NCBI GenBank assembly: GCA_020726325.1
Contig: DYST01000001.1
Location: 1-39,589 of the forward strand
DNA length: 39,589 nt
Origin: Thiomicrospira cyclica
GTDB lineage: Bacteria > Pseudomonadota > Gammaproteobacteria > Thiomicrospirales > Thiomicrospiraceae
Direction of reading: 5' to 3'
In this document: piece after piece, positions 1 to 8,913 of the stretch
Layout: each line of letters opens with the position of its first letter
Numbering within the stretch: the first letter of the stretch is position 1
Notes under the pieces: model-generated
Databases searched by the model: none
The model's input: only the letters and a program-made list of their open reading frames with translations
Told to the model about the DNA's origin: nothing
Program-made: the position numbers and the translations under genes

Positions 1-10
1 ATCCTCCCCC

Positions 11-1240
11 ATGACACAAACGAAAGAAACCATCATCTACCGCCTAGTTCTCTGCTTACTTAGCCCAGTGTTATTGCTGTGGCTATTGCGCGAGGCTTGG
101 CAGCAAAAAAGCTGGTATTGGCTAGGGGCACGCTTAGGTAAAACAGAGCCAATTGCGGCAGATATTTGGCTGCACTGCGCTTCTGTTGGTGAAGTCAATG
201 CCGCCGCGCCATTAGTTGAATCCTTACATCGGCAAGGTAAAAAACTACTTATTACCACTTTTACACCCACAGGAGAGCAACAAGCTCAACGTCGCTTTGC
301 TCGCTTGCCCAGTCTTCAGATTCGTTTATTGCCCCTTGACTGGCGTTGGACAATGCGTCGTTTTATGTCACGCTTAGATTGCTCGCAGTTGTGGTTGGTC
401 GAAACTGAGTTTTGGCCGACACTGATAACTGAGGCAAGACAACGCGGCATCACCATTAACCTGATTAACGCCCGTATTAGCCATAAAACCCTCGATGCAC
501 CGCGTTGGTGGCGACGATTACTGGTTCAGCTACTCGATGAAAAAATAAGTCGAATTTTATGCCGTAATGAACAAGATTTAGCAGATTTTAGACAACTCGG
601 TATGACAGGAGAACACATCTGCGTAGCAGGCAATCTGAAATGGTGCGACACCATCCCTACCGAGCTGCCGCGCTTACTCGACGTACCTTATATCGTTTTT
701 GCATCGACACACCAGCCAGAAGAAATTGAATTGGCACGACTGTGGCAACAACATTGCGAACTGTCAAAATTAGTTATTGTGCCACGTCATCCAAAACGCG
801 GAAATGACATTGCTACCCAGTTAAATAATTTAGGTGTTATGGTTAGCCAGCGCAGCAAAAATGCCGAAAAAATAGACGGCATCATCCTTGCCGATACCTT
901 TGGTGAGTTGCAATCATGGATGGCACACGCTGAGCTGGTCGTTATGGGTGGCAGCTTTGCGCCAAAAGGCGGGCAAAACCCCTTAGAAGCAGTTCGATTG
1001 GGCAAGCTGGTATTTTGTGGCACAGATATGCGCGATTTTGTCGTTGAAACAGAAGTTTTAAGCAAAACGGGTGCGCTGATACAAGTCCACGATATGAATG
1101 AACTTGCACAAGCAATACAGACAGAACGCGAACATCCGCACAAAATCGCAGCAAAAGGAAAAGCAGGACAAGCGTGGCTCGCGCAGAATAGCCAACACAT
1201 TTTAGAAAACTATCTGCAGGCAAGTCATGGACTGTCGTAG
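11..1240 (+). CDS. waaA: 3-deoxy-D-manno-octulosonic acid (Kdo) transferase
   Basis: Transfers Kdo from CMP-Kdo to the lipid A precursor at the cytoplasmic face of the inner membrane, the first step of LPS inner-core assembly. The 409-aa protein has the usual length for this glycosyltransferase family 30 enzyme. Residues 9-27 form the N-terminal membrane anchor. HCASVGE (about 55-61) carries the expected catalytic glutamate, E61. The C-terminal half has the family signature [15 protein letters not shown] for CMP-Kdo binding. The ATG at 11 gives a full-length protein, but only ten bases lie upstream and they contain no Shine-Dalgarno match, so the start is not independently confirmed. The 3' end overlaps the next gene by 14 nt, which implies translational coupling. 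Confidence 0.95.
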   Translation: MTQTKETIIYRLVLCLLSPVLLLWLLREAWQQKSWYWLGARLGKTEPIAADIWLHCASVGEVNAAAPLVESLHRQGKKLLITTFTPTGEQQAQRRFARLPSLQIRLLPLDWRWTMRRFMSRLDCSQLWLVETEFWPTLITEARQRGITINLINARISHKTLDAPRWWRRLLVQLLDEKISRILCRNEQDLADFRQLGMTGEHICVAGNLKWCDTIPTELPRLLDVPYIVFASTHQPEEIELARLWQQHCELSKLVIVPRHPKRGNDIATQLNNLGVMVSQRSKNAEKIDGIILADTFGELQSWMAHAELVVMGGSFAPKGGQNPLEAVRLGKLVFCGTDMRDFVVETEVLSKTGALIQVHDMNELAQAIQTEREHPHKIAAKGKAGQAWLAQNSQHILENYLQASHGLS

Positions 1241-1481
1241 TGGTTGTGCTGCTTGCTGTATTGCACCATCAATTTCATCGCCAATGCCGAAAATGCCACA
1301 CGGCAAAGCCGCTGGTATTCCTTGCCCACATTTAGATCAAGATTTGCGCTGTGCCTTATTTGCTAGCCTAGAAAGACCTAAAGTCTGTGCTAGCTTACAG
1401 CCTTCGTGCGAGATGTGCGGTAATTGTCGCGAGGATGCCATGCGTTATCTGTACGAATTAGAAAGACTAACGCAGCCTTGA
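1227..1481 (+). CDS. YkgJ-family cysteine-cluster protein
   Basis: A small 84-aa protein with ten cysteines (3, 7, 10, 11, 33, 42, 54, 61, 64, 67). The pattern CRSGCAACC near the N-terminus, PCPHL in the middle and a cysteine-rich tail CEMCGNC is typical of the YkgJ / UPF0153 family, annotated as putative zinc- or iron-chelating proteins of unknown role. It has no signal peptide or membrane segment, so it is probably cytoplasmic. The ATG lies inside the last codons of waaA, with a weak AGG-like ribosome site in that gene. The overlap suggests co-expression with waaA. The metal bound and the function are not known from sequence. Confidence 0.85.
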   Translation: MDCRSGCAACCIAPSISSPMPKMPHGKAAGIPCPHLDQDLRCALFASLERPKVCASLQPSCEMCGNCREDAMRYLYELERLTQP

Positions 1482-1632
1482 ACCTTGGAATAATCTCCTA
1501 TCGATCAAGTACGAATCGCTAACACCTTGTTGATACAAAATAGAACGGTTCAATCCATACAAATGCCCTATAGCTTTGGAGCCAAAAGCCACGCATAATA
1601 CACCTTTTAATTGGTTGGAATAACACCCTGTC

Positions 1633-2862
1633 ATGCGACACCTAGCGTCAGTTTTATTGCTGTTGTCTGTTGCTCTGTTTGCTTTTGCTCATGATGATGA
1701 GCATGAAGATCCAGAAGCAATCCCATTACCGCTGCTAGAGCAACAGCTCATTGCGCTTTATCAGCCAGAAGCACTGATGAGCAGTCAAGCATACTGGCTT
1801 GATCATCAACAACAGCTTGCCAATAGTTTTTTGTCTGCAATGCCAAAAATAATCGGCGATATTAAAACAGATCAACTGGGTAAAGATACGGGTAGTCAGG
1901 AAATCACCTTAGGCATCTCCTTGCCACTATGGTGGGCAAATGAGCGTCCGCTTGCCATACAAGCGGCACAACAACTTGCACGCTGGAAGCTGAGCGAATT
2001 AGCAGCACAACGCCAACAACTGCGTCTTGATCTGTATCGTGTTAGTGAAGCCTACGTTGGGGCGAGGGAAACCTTGCATCATGCCAAACTTGCCGTTGAA
2101 CATGCACAGAGCTTGCTCACACACGTCAAAGCAAGACAAGCAGCAGGTGACTTATCCGAATTTGATCGCGTGAGTGCTGATGCTGACTGGCAACAACGTC
2201 AGCAAAATTTGTTCATGGCAGAGCAGAGTTTTATCGAAAGCCAACTTACTTTTACGCAACTGACAGGGCAAACCGCGCTACCGCATATTGGTGAACAACC
2301 CGTTGCCTTTGCGAGCCAATTTAATCCTGAATCTTGTGCGAGCATTCTCAATAAACGCAATACAGCTGAATTTATCATGGCGCAACTTAAACAAAGTGAA
2401 CAGGCTGCAAGCCATAAACCAGAACTGACACTTTCTAGTACGCAAGAAAAACCAGATCGTTTTTCAGCAACAGATACCCTTGCCCGTATGAGTATCAGCA
2501 TCCCTTTGGGGATCACAGCACATCGAGCGCAGGAATCTAGCCGATTTGGCTATGAATTGGCTCAGGCTCGTACAGAGCTAGCACAAACACAGCGCGAACT
2601 GAGCATACAATGGCTGAAATTTTATACCCGCTTTACGCAAAGCAAGCAACAGTTACAGCAACAACAAAAACTCAATAAAACAGTGAGCCAACAATATCAG
2701 ATGGCGCAAGCTGCTTTTCTGGCTGGCGAATTAGACCTGCGCGAATTGCTACGTATAAAATCATCGTGGCTTGAAGGTCAGCATACGGCAGAGCTTTTAA
2801 AGTATGGGCAAATTTTTAGCGCGCTCGCACTCAAGGCATTACAGGAAGATGCAGGACGATGA
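1633..2862 (+). CDS. TolC/CusC-type outer-membrane efflux protein
   Basis: The outer-membrane channel component of a tripartite efflux pump. Residues 1-19 form a signal peptide ending FAFA. The mature protein then begins with an unusual acidic, histidine-containing stretch, HDDEHEDPE, that could bind metal. The rest is rich in Gln, Ala and Leu with long predicted helices in two repeats, as in the outer-membrane efflux protein family. At 409 aa it is slightly shorter than E. coli CusC or TolC. There is no lipobox cysteine after the signal peptide. No strong ribosome site is seen before the ATG. Its stop overlaps the next start (ATGA, 2859-2862), so it heads an operon with the adaptor and pump. 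The metal specificity is inferred only from the pump family. Confidence 0.85.
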   Translation: MRHLASVLLLLSVALFAFAHDDEHEDPEAIPLPLLEQQLIALYQPEALMSSQAYWLDHQQQLANSFLSAMPKIIGDIKTDQLGKDTGSQEITLGISLPLWWANERPLAIQAAQQLARWKLSELAAQRQQLRLDLYRVSEAYVGARETLHHAKLAVEHAQSLLTHVKARQAAGDLSEFDRVSADADWQQRQQNLFMAEQSFIESQLTFTQLTGQTALPHIGEQPVAFASQFNPESCASILNKRNTAEFIMAQLKQSEQAASHKPELTLSSTQEKPDRFSATDTLARMSISIPLGITAHRAQESSRFGYELAQARTELAQTQRELSIQWLKFYTRFTQSKQQLQQQQKLNKTVSQQYQMAQAAFLAGELDLRELLRIKSSWLEGQHTAELLKYGQIFSALALKALQEDAGR

Positions 2863-3938
2863 AAACTTTTATATTACTGAGCGTGTTATTGTTTAATCTG
2901 AGCATGGCTGCCTCTGCAAACGCGCTGACGCTAGATCGTGCAACACAAGAAAAGCTCGGTATTCAATCACAAATACCCTTGCCGCTGCCGATTGCGTCAC
3001 AGCAATATCCTGCACAGGTTGTTTTGCCACAACAAAGTCAGCAAAACATTTCGCTCTCGCATACCGTTACCCTGCTGAATTGGCGTATTGAACCCTATCA
3101 AGCCATTCAATCGGGACAGGCTTTAGCGCAACTTTTTAGTAGTACGCTATTAGAAGCCTCGCATACGTGGCTCATTGCACGCAATCGAGAGCAGTTGGTT
3201 GATCAACAACTAAAACGCGAAGCATCTTTATTTGAACAGGGATTAATTCCTAAAAAACGCTTTGATGTCGCCCAATCAGAAGCACAACAAGCACAGCTCA
3301 CCACCCGCATGGCGGCGCAACAATGCTTGCATTTAGGACTCACAGAAAAAGAGCTGAAAAATATGATTGCACAGGGTACGCCAATAGGTGAGTTTACCTT
3401 GCTTGCCAAAGTATCGGGGCGCGTACTCAAATTAGAAGCGACACAAGGACACAGTATTAGCCCTGGTGAACCGCTATTAAGCTATCAAAGCGGCGATACG
3501 CGCTGGCTTGAATTTGCTTTACCCGCAAGCGAAGCGTTAAAAATTTCTGCGGGCGACAAGCTCACCATTAAAGATACCGCTTACAGCGCAACCTTAGTCG
3601 GTCAACAACCAGAGCGTAATACGGCACAAAAAGTCATGTTTTTGGCTAAAGTTGAACAAGCTACTGACCTAATGCCGGGACAGTGGGTGAGTTTACAACT
3701 CAATAGCCCGAGCTTAAAAACCTTTGAAATACCACGCCAAGCACTAATTCACATTAATCATCAAGCCTGCTTATTTGTTGTGCATCATGACCAGATTGAT
3801 ACGGTTAGGGTTGAACGCTTAGGCAGTACGCGCTCGGGCTGGCAAGTACGCGCAAGCACGTTAAATGAAAGCGATCAGGTGATTGTGCAAGGCACGGCTG
3901 CGGTCAAGGCGTTATTAGACGGTGAAGCGCGTGAATAA
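2859..3938 (+). CDS. RND efflux periplasmic adaptor (CusB/HlyD type)
   Basis: The periplasmic membrane-fusion protein linking the pump to the outer-membrane channel. Residues 1-22 are a signal peptide ending ASANA. A split biotinyl-lipoyl-like region flanks a helical hairpin (about 95-150, with the KREASLFEQGLIPKKRFDVAQ-like pattern). Beta-barrel segments follow, and a C-terminal membrane-proximal domain contains IPRQALI. At 359 aa it is compact for a CusB/CzcB-type adaptor, and I see no N-terminal metal-binding His- or Met-rich extension. Translation is coupled to both neighbours: it overlaps the channel gene by 4 nt and the pump gene by 17 nt. Confidence 0.85.
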   Translation: MKTFILLSVLLFNLSMAASANALTLDRATQEKLGIQSQIPLPLPIASQQYPAQVVLPQQSQQNISLSHTVTLLNWRIEPYQAIQSGQALAQLFSSTLLEASHTWLIARNREQLVDQQLKREASLFEQGLIPKKRFDVAQSEAQQAQLTTRMAAQQCLHLGLTEKELKNMIAQGTPIGEFTLLAKVSGRVLKLEATQGHSISPGEPLLSYQSGDTRWLEFALPASEALKISAGDKLTIKDTAYSATLVGQQPERNTAQKVMFLAKVEQATDLMPGQWVSLQLNSPSLKTFEIPRQALIHINHQACLFVVHHDQIDTVRVERLGSTRSGWQVRASTLNESDQVIVQGTAAVKALLDGEARE

Positions 3939-6900
3939 ACTGATACAGCTGGCATTATCGCAGCGTTTGCTGGTGCTGATGCTCACTTCTCTGTTAGCAA
4001 CTTTCGGTTGGCATAGCATGATGAACACACCCATTGATGCCTTTCCCGACATCACCCATCCGCAAGTTAAGATGATTCTGAAAATTCCGGGGATGACACC
4101 CAGTGAAATCGAAACACGGGTTACCGCGATTGTCGAAACCGAAATGCTGGGTATCCCGAAACAAAAACGCTTACGCTCGTTAACCAAATACGGACTTACC
4201 GATATCACCGTTGATTTTGAAGAAGGGGTTGATATTTATTGGGCACGGCAACAAGTTAATGAACGGTTAAGCGCGTTAACTGAACGTTTACCCGCTGACT
4301 TAGATGGTGGTATTGCGCCAATGACAACGCCCTTGTCTGATGTTTTTATGTTTACCTTGGAAAGCAATAGCCTTTCTTTAAGTGAGCGTCGGCAATGGCT
4401 TGACTGGGTGATTCGCCCTAGCCTGCGCACCATCGCAGGCGTTGCCGATGTCAATACTTTGGGCGGTGAAGTACGCACCTACGAAATCGCTCCCGACCCA
4501 CAACGCATGGCGGCTTTAGGCATTACCCTTGATGACATCAAAGAAACCATTAGCAATAACCATCAAATAACGGGAGCTGGACGCTTAGACGAAAGCGAAG
4601 AAACGATCGTTGTTCGTCTCGATGGTCATTTGCAAGGACTAGACAGTCTTGCCCACCTGCGCATCACCACCAAAGACAACACCCCCATCCGTTTGGCTGA
4701 TATTGCACAAGTGCATTTGGGCAGTCTGGCACGCAATGGCGGCGTAACGCATAACGGTCAAGGTGAAACGGTAGAAGCAATTGTTCTTGCCATGACGGGT
4801 GCTAACGCACGCATGGTTGTGCAAGGCGTTCAGGAACGGCTGGCAATGCTCGAAACCGCACTACCAAAAGACTTGCACATCAAGGTGTTTTATAACCGTG
4901 CCGACTTGATCGAGCGTGCCGTTTGGACGGTTACCAAGTCACTGATTGAAGCCATTGTGCTGGTGTTATTGCTCCTGATTGTTTTTCTGAGCAATTGGCG
5001 TGCGGCACTGACTGTTGCAACCATTTTACCGCTATCGGCGTTAGCGACCTTTATTTTGATGCAACAAGCGCATCTCTCTGCCAATCTGATGTCTTTAGGT
5101 GGTTTGGTGATTGCCATTGGTATGTTGGTCGATGCTGGCGTGGTCGTGGTTGAAAATATTGTCAGTCGCTTGCATGCAAGCAAAGATCATCGTCTGCCCA
5201 AACAACACCTCATTGCGCGCGCTGTTGGCGAGGTGAGTACGCCTGTTAGTGCTGGTATTGGCATCATTATCATTATCTTCTTGCCTTTGCTCACCTTACA
5301 GGACATCGAAGGCAAACTCTTCTCTCCTGTTGCCTTAACCATTGTCTTTGCCCTTGCCAGTGCCTTAGTTCTTGCGCTAACAGTCATCCCCGCCATTGCC
5401 AGCATCTTATTCTCGGGTAGTCATGCTTTTGCTGAACCACAATGGTTGACAAGACTACAACATCATTATCAGCATTTGTTAGAGACTGCGATTAGAACGC
5501 AAAAACTCATTGCCATCATCAGCATCCTATCTTTAATCGCTGCCGCTGCGATTTATCCGCGCATTGGTAAAATTTTTATCCCGACGCTTGATGAAGGGGA
5601 TATTATTGTCCAACTCGAAAAACTACCCTCTATTAGCTTAACGGCATCCTTAGCATTGGATAGTAAAGTACAACAACAGCTCATGGCTGAAGTGCCAGAA
5701 ATTACGGGCATTATTGCCCGTGCAGGTTCTGACGATATTGGACTCGACCCAATGGGACTGAATGATACCGATAGTTTCTTAACGCTAAAACCTGCAAATG
5801 AATGGCGCATTCCCAACGATAAGGAAGCCTTGCTGACAACAATCCGTGAGGTGCTCGACGGATTTGTTGGCATCAACTATACCCTAACGCAACCGATTGA
5901 AATGCGTGTTTCCGAAATGCTCACAGGGACACGTGGTGATATTGCCATTAAAATTTATGGTGAGAATAGCGAAGAGCTGACGCAACTCGCCGAAAAAATT
6001 CAAACTGAGCTAACACCAATGACTGGTGCAGCCGAAGTCTTTACCCCTGCCAATCGTGGGGTGCAATATCTGCAAGTAGGCTTTGACCACGATGCCCTAC
6101 GTCGCTATGAACTTGATAGTGATAGTCTGAGCCAATGGGTTCGTAGCCAAATTGAAGGGCAACAGATTGGCTTAATGTACGAGGGCAATCGGCGCACCCC
6201 CATTATGTTACGAGGTGACGCACAGCCAAGCGAAAACCTACCTGATTTAGGTCAACTGCCGATTCCACACAGCAACATGATGGGCTTACGCTTATCCGAT
6301 GTTGCCACCCTAGAGCGCAACGAAGGACCTGTTTCTATCGCCCGTGAAAATGGACAGCGCATGGCGGTGGTACTCGTTAATGTCAATGGACGCGACTTAG
6401 TGGGCTTTGTTGAAGAAGCGCGACAAAAACTCAAACAAAACCTAATGCTACCTGCAGGCTATTGGCTAACGTGGGGCGGACAATTTGAAAACCAACAACG
6501 CGCCAGCGAACGCCTCAGCATTGTTGTCCCACTGGGTTTACTCATCATCTTCTTTTTACTGCTCATGCTATTAGAATCGTTTAAGTTAACCCTCATCACC
6601 ATGCTTAGTGTGCCCTTTGCCTTAATTGGTGGCATTATCGCCCTTTATGCCAGTGGCGAATATTTATCACTCCCCGCTTCTGTTGGTTTTATCGCCTTGT
6701 TGGGTATTGCTGTCTTAAATAGCTTAGTGATGGTTGATACCTGGAAAAAACTACGCCAAGAAGGCTTGCTTGGTCTAACTTTGATATTAACAGGCGCAAA
6801 GCATCGTCTACGCCCCGTGTTGATGACTGCCAGCATTGCCGCAATTGGCTTAATGCCGTTGCTCTTTGCCACGGGCCCAGGCTCCGAGCTGCAACGTCCC

Positions 6901-7005
6901 TTAGCGGTTGTGGTTATTGGTGGTTTGGTCACCTCCACCTTGCTAACGCTTATTTTATTACCACTTATTTACTATCGGTTCATTGCACGTCATGACAAAT
7001 CCTGA
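3922..7005 (+). CDS. Heavy-metal-type RND efflux pump (CusA/CzcA family)
   Basis: An inner-membrane proton/substrate antiporter, the engine of the tripartite pump. It is 1027 aa, the usual RND length, with N-terminal TM1, two large periplasmic loops (DAFPDITHPQVK near the start, FIPTLDEGDI in the second loop) and twelve expected membrane helices. In TM4 the motif GMLVDAGVVVVEN (400-412) supplies D404 and E411, matching the proton-relay pair of CusA. The position of the third CzcA acid (D402 in CzcA) is alanine (A398), so this helix looks more CusA-like than CzcA-like. DPMGLNDTDSFLTLKP resembles the substrate-loop region of this family. The start is uncertain: GTG at 3922 or GTG at 3931, both inside the adaptor gene. 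The transported ion (Cu/Ag or Zn/Co/Cd) cannot be decided here. Confidence 0.92.
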   Translation: MKRVNKLIQLALSQRLLVLMLTSLLATFGWHSMMNTPIDAFPDITHPQVKMILKIPGMTPSEIETRVTAIVETEMLGIPKQKRLRSLTKYGLTDITVDFEEGVDIYWARQQVNERLSALTERLPADLDGGIAPMTTPLSDVFMFTLESNSLSLSERRQWLDWVIRPSLRTIAGVADVNTLGGEVRTYEIAPDPQRMAALGITLDDIKETISNNHQITGAGRLDESEETIVVRLDGHLQGLDSLAHLRITTKDNTPIRLADIAQVHLGSLARNGGVTHNGQGETVEAIVLAMTGANARMVVQGVQERLAMLETALPKDLHIKVFYNRADLIERAVWTVTKSLIEAIVLVLLLLIVFLSNWRAALTVATILPLSALATFILMQQAHLSANLMSLGGLVIAIGMLVDAGVVVVENIVSRLHASKDHRLPKQHLIARAVGEVSTPVSAGIGIIIIIFLPLLTLQDIEGKLFSPVALTIVFALASALVLALTVIPAIASILFSGSHAFAEPQWLTRLQHHYQHLLETAIRTQKLIAIISILSLIAAAAIYPRIGKIFIPTLDEGDIIVQLEKLPSISLTASLALDSKVQQQLMAEVPEITGIIARAGSDDIGLDPMGLNDTDSFLTLKPANEWRIPNDKEALLTTIREVLDGFVGINYTLTQPIEMRVSEMLTGTRGDIAIKIYGENSEELTQLAEKIQTELTPMTGAAEVFTPANRGVQYLQVGFDHDALRRYELDSDSLSQWVRSQIEGQQIGLMYEGNRRTPIMLRGDAQPSENLPDLGQLPIPHSNMMGLRLSDVATLERNEGPVSIARENGQRMAVVLVNVNGRDLVGFVEEARQKLKQNLMLPAGYWLTWGGQFENQQRASERLSIVVPLGLLIIFFLLLMLLESFKLTLITMLSVPFALIGGIIALYASGEYLSLPASVGFIALLGIAVLNSLVMVDTWKKLRQEGLLGLTLILTGAKHRLRPVLMTASIAAIGLMPLLFATGPGSELQRPLAVVVIGGLVTSTLLTLILLPLIYYRFIARHDKS

Positions 7006-7297
7006 TTCAACGCAACGCGTTCGGCTGGACATCCGCTGTCCACACAACGAGGAACATAAACTCATCGAGCTACTGCTCAGTAACGATGTCGCTGTCTTTG
7101 ATCTTTGGCACTGCCAACGCTATGGCATTGATGCACAGCAGCTGAACTTAATCGAGCAAGTCAAAGGCTATGTGCGCTATAGCTGCGCAAGCTGTATTTT
7201 GCAACATGACACAGCAACACAAATTAGTCGATTGATTAAGTTAGAAATTAAACACTCTGAATGTCAGCTCTATCGCCTACTAGCCAACGAAGACTAA
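6992..7297 (+). CDS. DUF3240-like small protein of the RND operon
   Basis: A 101-aa protein starting at the ATG at 6992. An in-frame TTG at 6983 is possible but less likely. It overlaps the pump gene by 14 nt. It has no signal peptide or membrane helix. Its pattern (an N-terminal beta strand RVRLDIRCP, then LIELLL, then LNLIEQVKGYVRYSC and a C-terminal helix) resembles the DUF3240 proteins often encoded next to czcA-like pumps, whose fold is ferredoxin-like. It has six cysteines/histidines in its second half (CASC, HD, HSEC) that might bind metal. Assignment to DUF3240 rests on recalled pattern plus position, so it is moderate. The role could be a cytosolic metal sensor or accessory factor, which is inference. 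Confidence 0.65.
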   Translation: MTNPDSTQRVRLDIRCPHNEEHKLIELLLSNDVAVFDLWHCQRYGIDAQQLNLIEQVKGYVRYSCASCILQHDTATQISRLIKLEIKHSECQLYRLLANED

Positions 7298-7392
7298 CCA
7301 ACGATTTACAGTAAATAAAAAACAAGATACAGTAACAACACATAACTGTTTTTAAGGCGAATAGCCGTTACTCTATCACAAAGGAAGAGACC
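7298..7392 (+). promoter_or_regulatory. Leader of apt with 8-bp direct repeats
   Basis: This 95-bp gap separates the RND operon from apt. TACAGTAA occurs twice, at 7307-7314 and 7328-7335, a 21-bp period (two helical turns). AACTGT at 7344-7349 is partly inverse to them. ACAGT (7330-7334) and ACTGT (7345-7349) followed by five T could also form a weak terminator hairpin for the upstream operon. The strong ribosome site AAGGAAGAG stands 4 nt before the apt ATG. I see no clear -35/-10 pair. A regulator binding site is only a possibility. Confidence 0.3.
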
Positions 7393-7902
7393 ATGACTGA
7401 CCTAAAATCCCTCATTGCAGAAGTACCCGATTTCCCCAAAGCTGGCATTTTGTTTCGCGATGTATCTCCCCTGCTCAAAGCAGAATTTACTGCCACAATT
7501 GATGCCATGAGCGACTTATTCACGACTGAAGAGTGGGCAACAATTGACGTTGTAGCAGGTATTGAATCACGCGGCTTTATTTTTGCCGCTGCCCTCGCTT
7601 ATAAAAACGGCAAAGGATTCGTTAAAATCCGTAAACCTGGTAAATTACCCAATGTCGCAGCGAGTGTTAACTATGGCTTAGAATACGGTTCTGATAGTCT
7701 ACATATGCAAGCAGGCGACGGCAGTCGTGTGTTAATTTTGGATGATTTAATCGCTACTGGCGGCTCGATGGGGGCAGCGGCAGAACTCTGTACAACCGTT
7801 GGTTTTCAGGTTGTTGGCATGGCGTGTTTGGTTGACTTGGCGAGCTTAAATAGCTTCACGTGGCATGATATGAAAGTACGTTCGGTCATTCAATATCACT
7901 AA
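7393..7902 (+). CDS. apt: Adenine phosphoribosyltransferase
   Basis: Purine salvage enzyme that makes AMP from adenine and PRPP in the cytoplasm. The 169-aa protein is complete. PDFPKAGILFRDVSPLL at the N-terminus and GIESRGFIFAAALA are APT hallmarks. The PRPP-binding loop is VLILDDLIATGGS (about residues 115-127), with the two consecutive aspartates expected in type I phosphoribosyltransferases. KIRKPGKLP is the flexible catalytic loop. A good ribosome site (AAGGAAGAG) precedes the ATG. It stands alone: a terminator-like hairpin follows and its plus-strand neighbours are unrelated. Confidence 0.96.
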   Translation: MTDLKSLIAEVPDFPKAGILFRDVSPLLKAEFTATIDAMSDLFTTEEWATIDVVAGIESRGFIFAAALAYKNGKGFVKIRKPGKLPNVAASVNYGLEYGSDSLHMQAGDGSRVLILDDLIATGGSMGAAAELCTTVGFQVVGMACLVDLASLNSFTWHDMKVRSVIQYH

Positions 7903-7908
7903 ACAAAA

Positions 7909-7930
7909 ATAGCCCTAACACTGGGGCTAT
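7909..7930 (+). terminator. Hairpin after apt
   Basis: ATAGCCC (7909-7915) pairs perfectly with GGGCTAT (7924-7930) around an 8-nt loop, starting 7 nt after the apt stop. The 3' side continues CTTCTC rather than a long T run, so it may be an inefficient terminator. Confidence 0.55.
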
Positions 7931-8051
7931 CTTCTCATATAACTTCATAAGATCGAATATAAATCACAAACAAAAAAGCATAAAAGGGCGTAGAATAAAC
8001 GCACAATAAAAACAACTGAACGTCCAAAGACACACCAATGGGAGCACAATC

Positions 8052-8906
8052 ATGATTAGCATTAACACCAACAGTAACTACAGCTCACCCATCACCAGCA
8101 ATATAAATAAAAACAGTGAGATACAACAAAAACTCATTAACCAGCTTGCTTCTGGTGTGGTGCGCAACTCCGACAACCCCGCTGGCACAGCGATTGTTAA
8201 TGGCATGATGGCACAATTGAATAGCAGTACGCAGGGTATGCAAAATGCCAATGATGGCATTTCTGTGCTCCAAACTGCCGATGGTGCTTCTAGCGATGTC
8301 ACCGATTTGTTGCAACAACAGCGCGGACTTGCATTACAGTCGATGAACGGCACTTACAATGCGCAAGATCGAAGCGCGATGAATGCCCAATATCAGCAAC
8401 TGACAGCAGAAATTGACCATATTGCCACCAGTACCAGTTTTAATGACGCACCGCTCATGGCAAATCTATCGAGTACGGGTGCTGTGCAAAATGGCAATCC
8501 AGCACCTGTCAACATTAATACGGGTAATGGCAACACCAGCATTCAACTGGGCAACTTTAGTACCAGCGCGACAGGTGGTGTTTTTGGCAATAGCCCCTTT
8601 AATACAACCGATATTAGCAGCGATAGCAATGCATCAAATGCCCTCAACAGCATAGATAGTGCCATTGGCAATATCAGCGACCTAAGGGCAAACTTTGGCG
8701 CAACGCAAAATAGCTTAACGTCAACTATCGATAATATCAGTAATAATAGCGTGAACCTATCTGCCAACATGAGCCAAATCCAAGACACTGACTATGCCAG
8801 AGCGATATCCGTTTTATCACAAGAAGGTATTTTGCAACATGCTGGGGTAGCCATGTTAGCGCAATCAAATCATAACGAACAAAATGTTATGACCTTGTTG
8901 AGATAA
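8052..8906 (+). CDS. Compact flagellin
   Basis: The flagellar filament subunit or a paralogue of it. In this 284-aa protein the conserved D0/D1 domains are present at both ends. The N-terminal part (about 1-140) has LASGVVRNSDNPAGTAI, the counterpart of the flagellin LSSGLRINSAKDDAAG region, and NANDGISVLQTADGA. The C-terminal 75 residues (LNSIDSAIGNISDLRANFGA onward) match flagellin C, ending with a QSNHNEQNVMTLLR tail like the usual Q-A-N-x-x-x-x-x-V-L-x-L-L-R. The central variable domain is only about 60 residues and is Asn/Thr/Ser-rich. The first residues (MISINTNSNY) differ from the usual MAQVINTN. GGGAG sits 8 nt before the ATG. A FliA-type promoter is not evident: TAAATCAC and GCATAAAA about 10 nt apart match only weakly. 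No other flagellar gene is in the window. Confidence 0.88.
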   Translation: MISINTNSNYSSPITSNINKNSEIQQKLINQLASGVVRNSDNPAGTAIVNGMMAQLNSSTQGMQNANDGISVLQTADGASSDVTDLLQQQRGLALQSMNGTYNAQDRSAMNAQYQQLTAEIDHIATSTSFNDAPLMANLSSTGAVQNGNPAPVNINTGNGNTSIQLGNFSTSATGGVFGNSPFNTTDISSDSNASNALNSIDSAIGNISDLRANFGATQNSLTSTIDNISNNSVNLSANMSQIQDTDYARAISVLSQEGILQHAGVAMLAQSNHNEQNVMTLLR

Positions 8907-8913
8907 TTCGTAC

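Noticed and set aside
787-1200. 137-codon open frame opposite waaA
   Set aside because: Antisense shadow; Cys/Ser-rich low-complexity translation with no ribosome site.
7950-8051. FliA (sigma-28) promoter before the flagellin
   Set aside because: TAAATCAC and GCATAAAA are spaced about right, but the -10 matches only five of eight consensus bases, too weak in AT-rich DNA.
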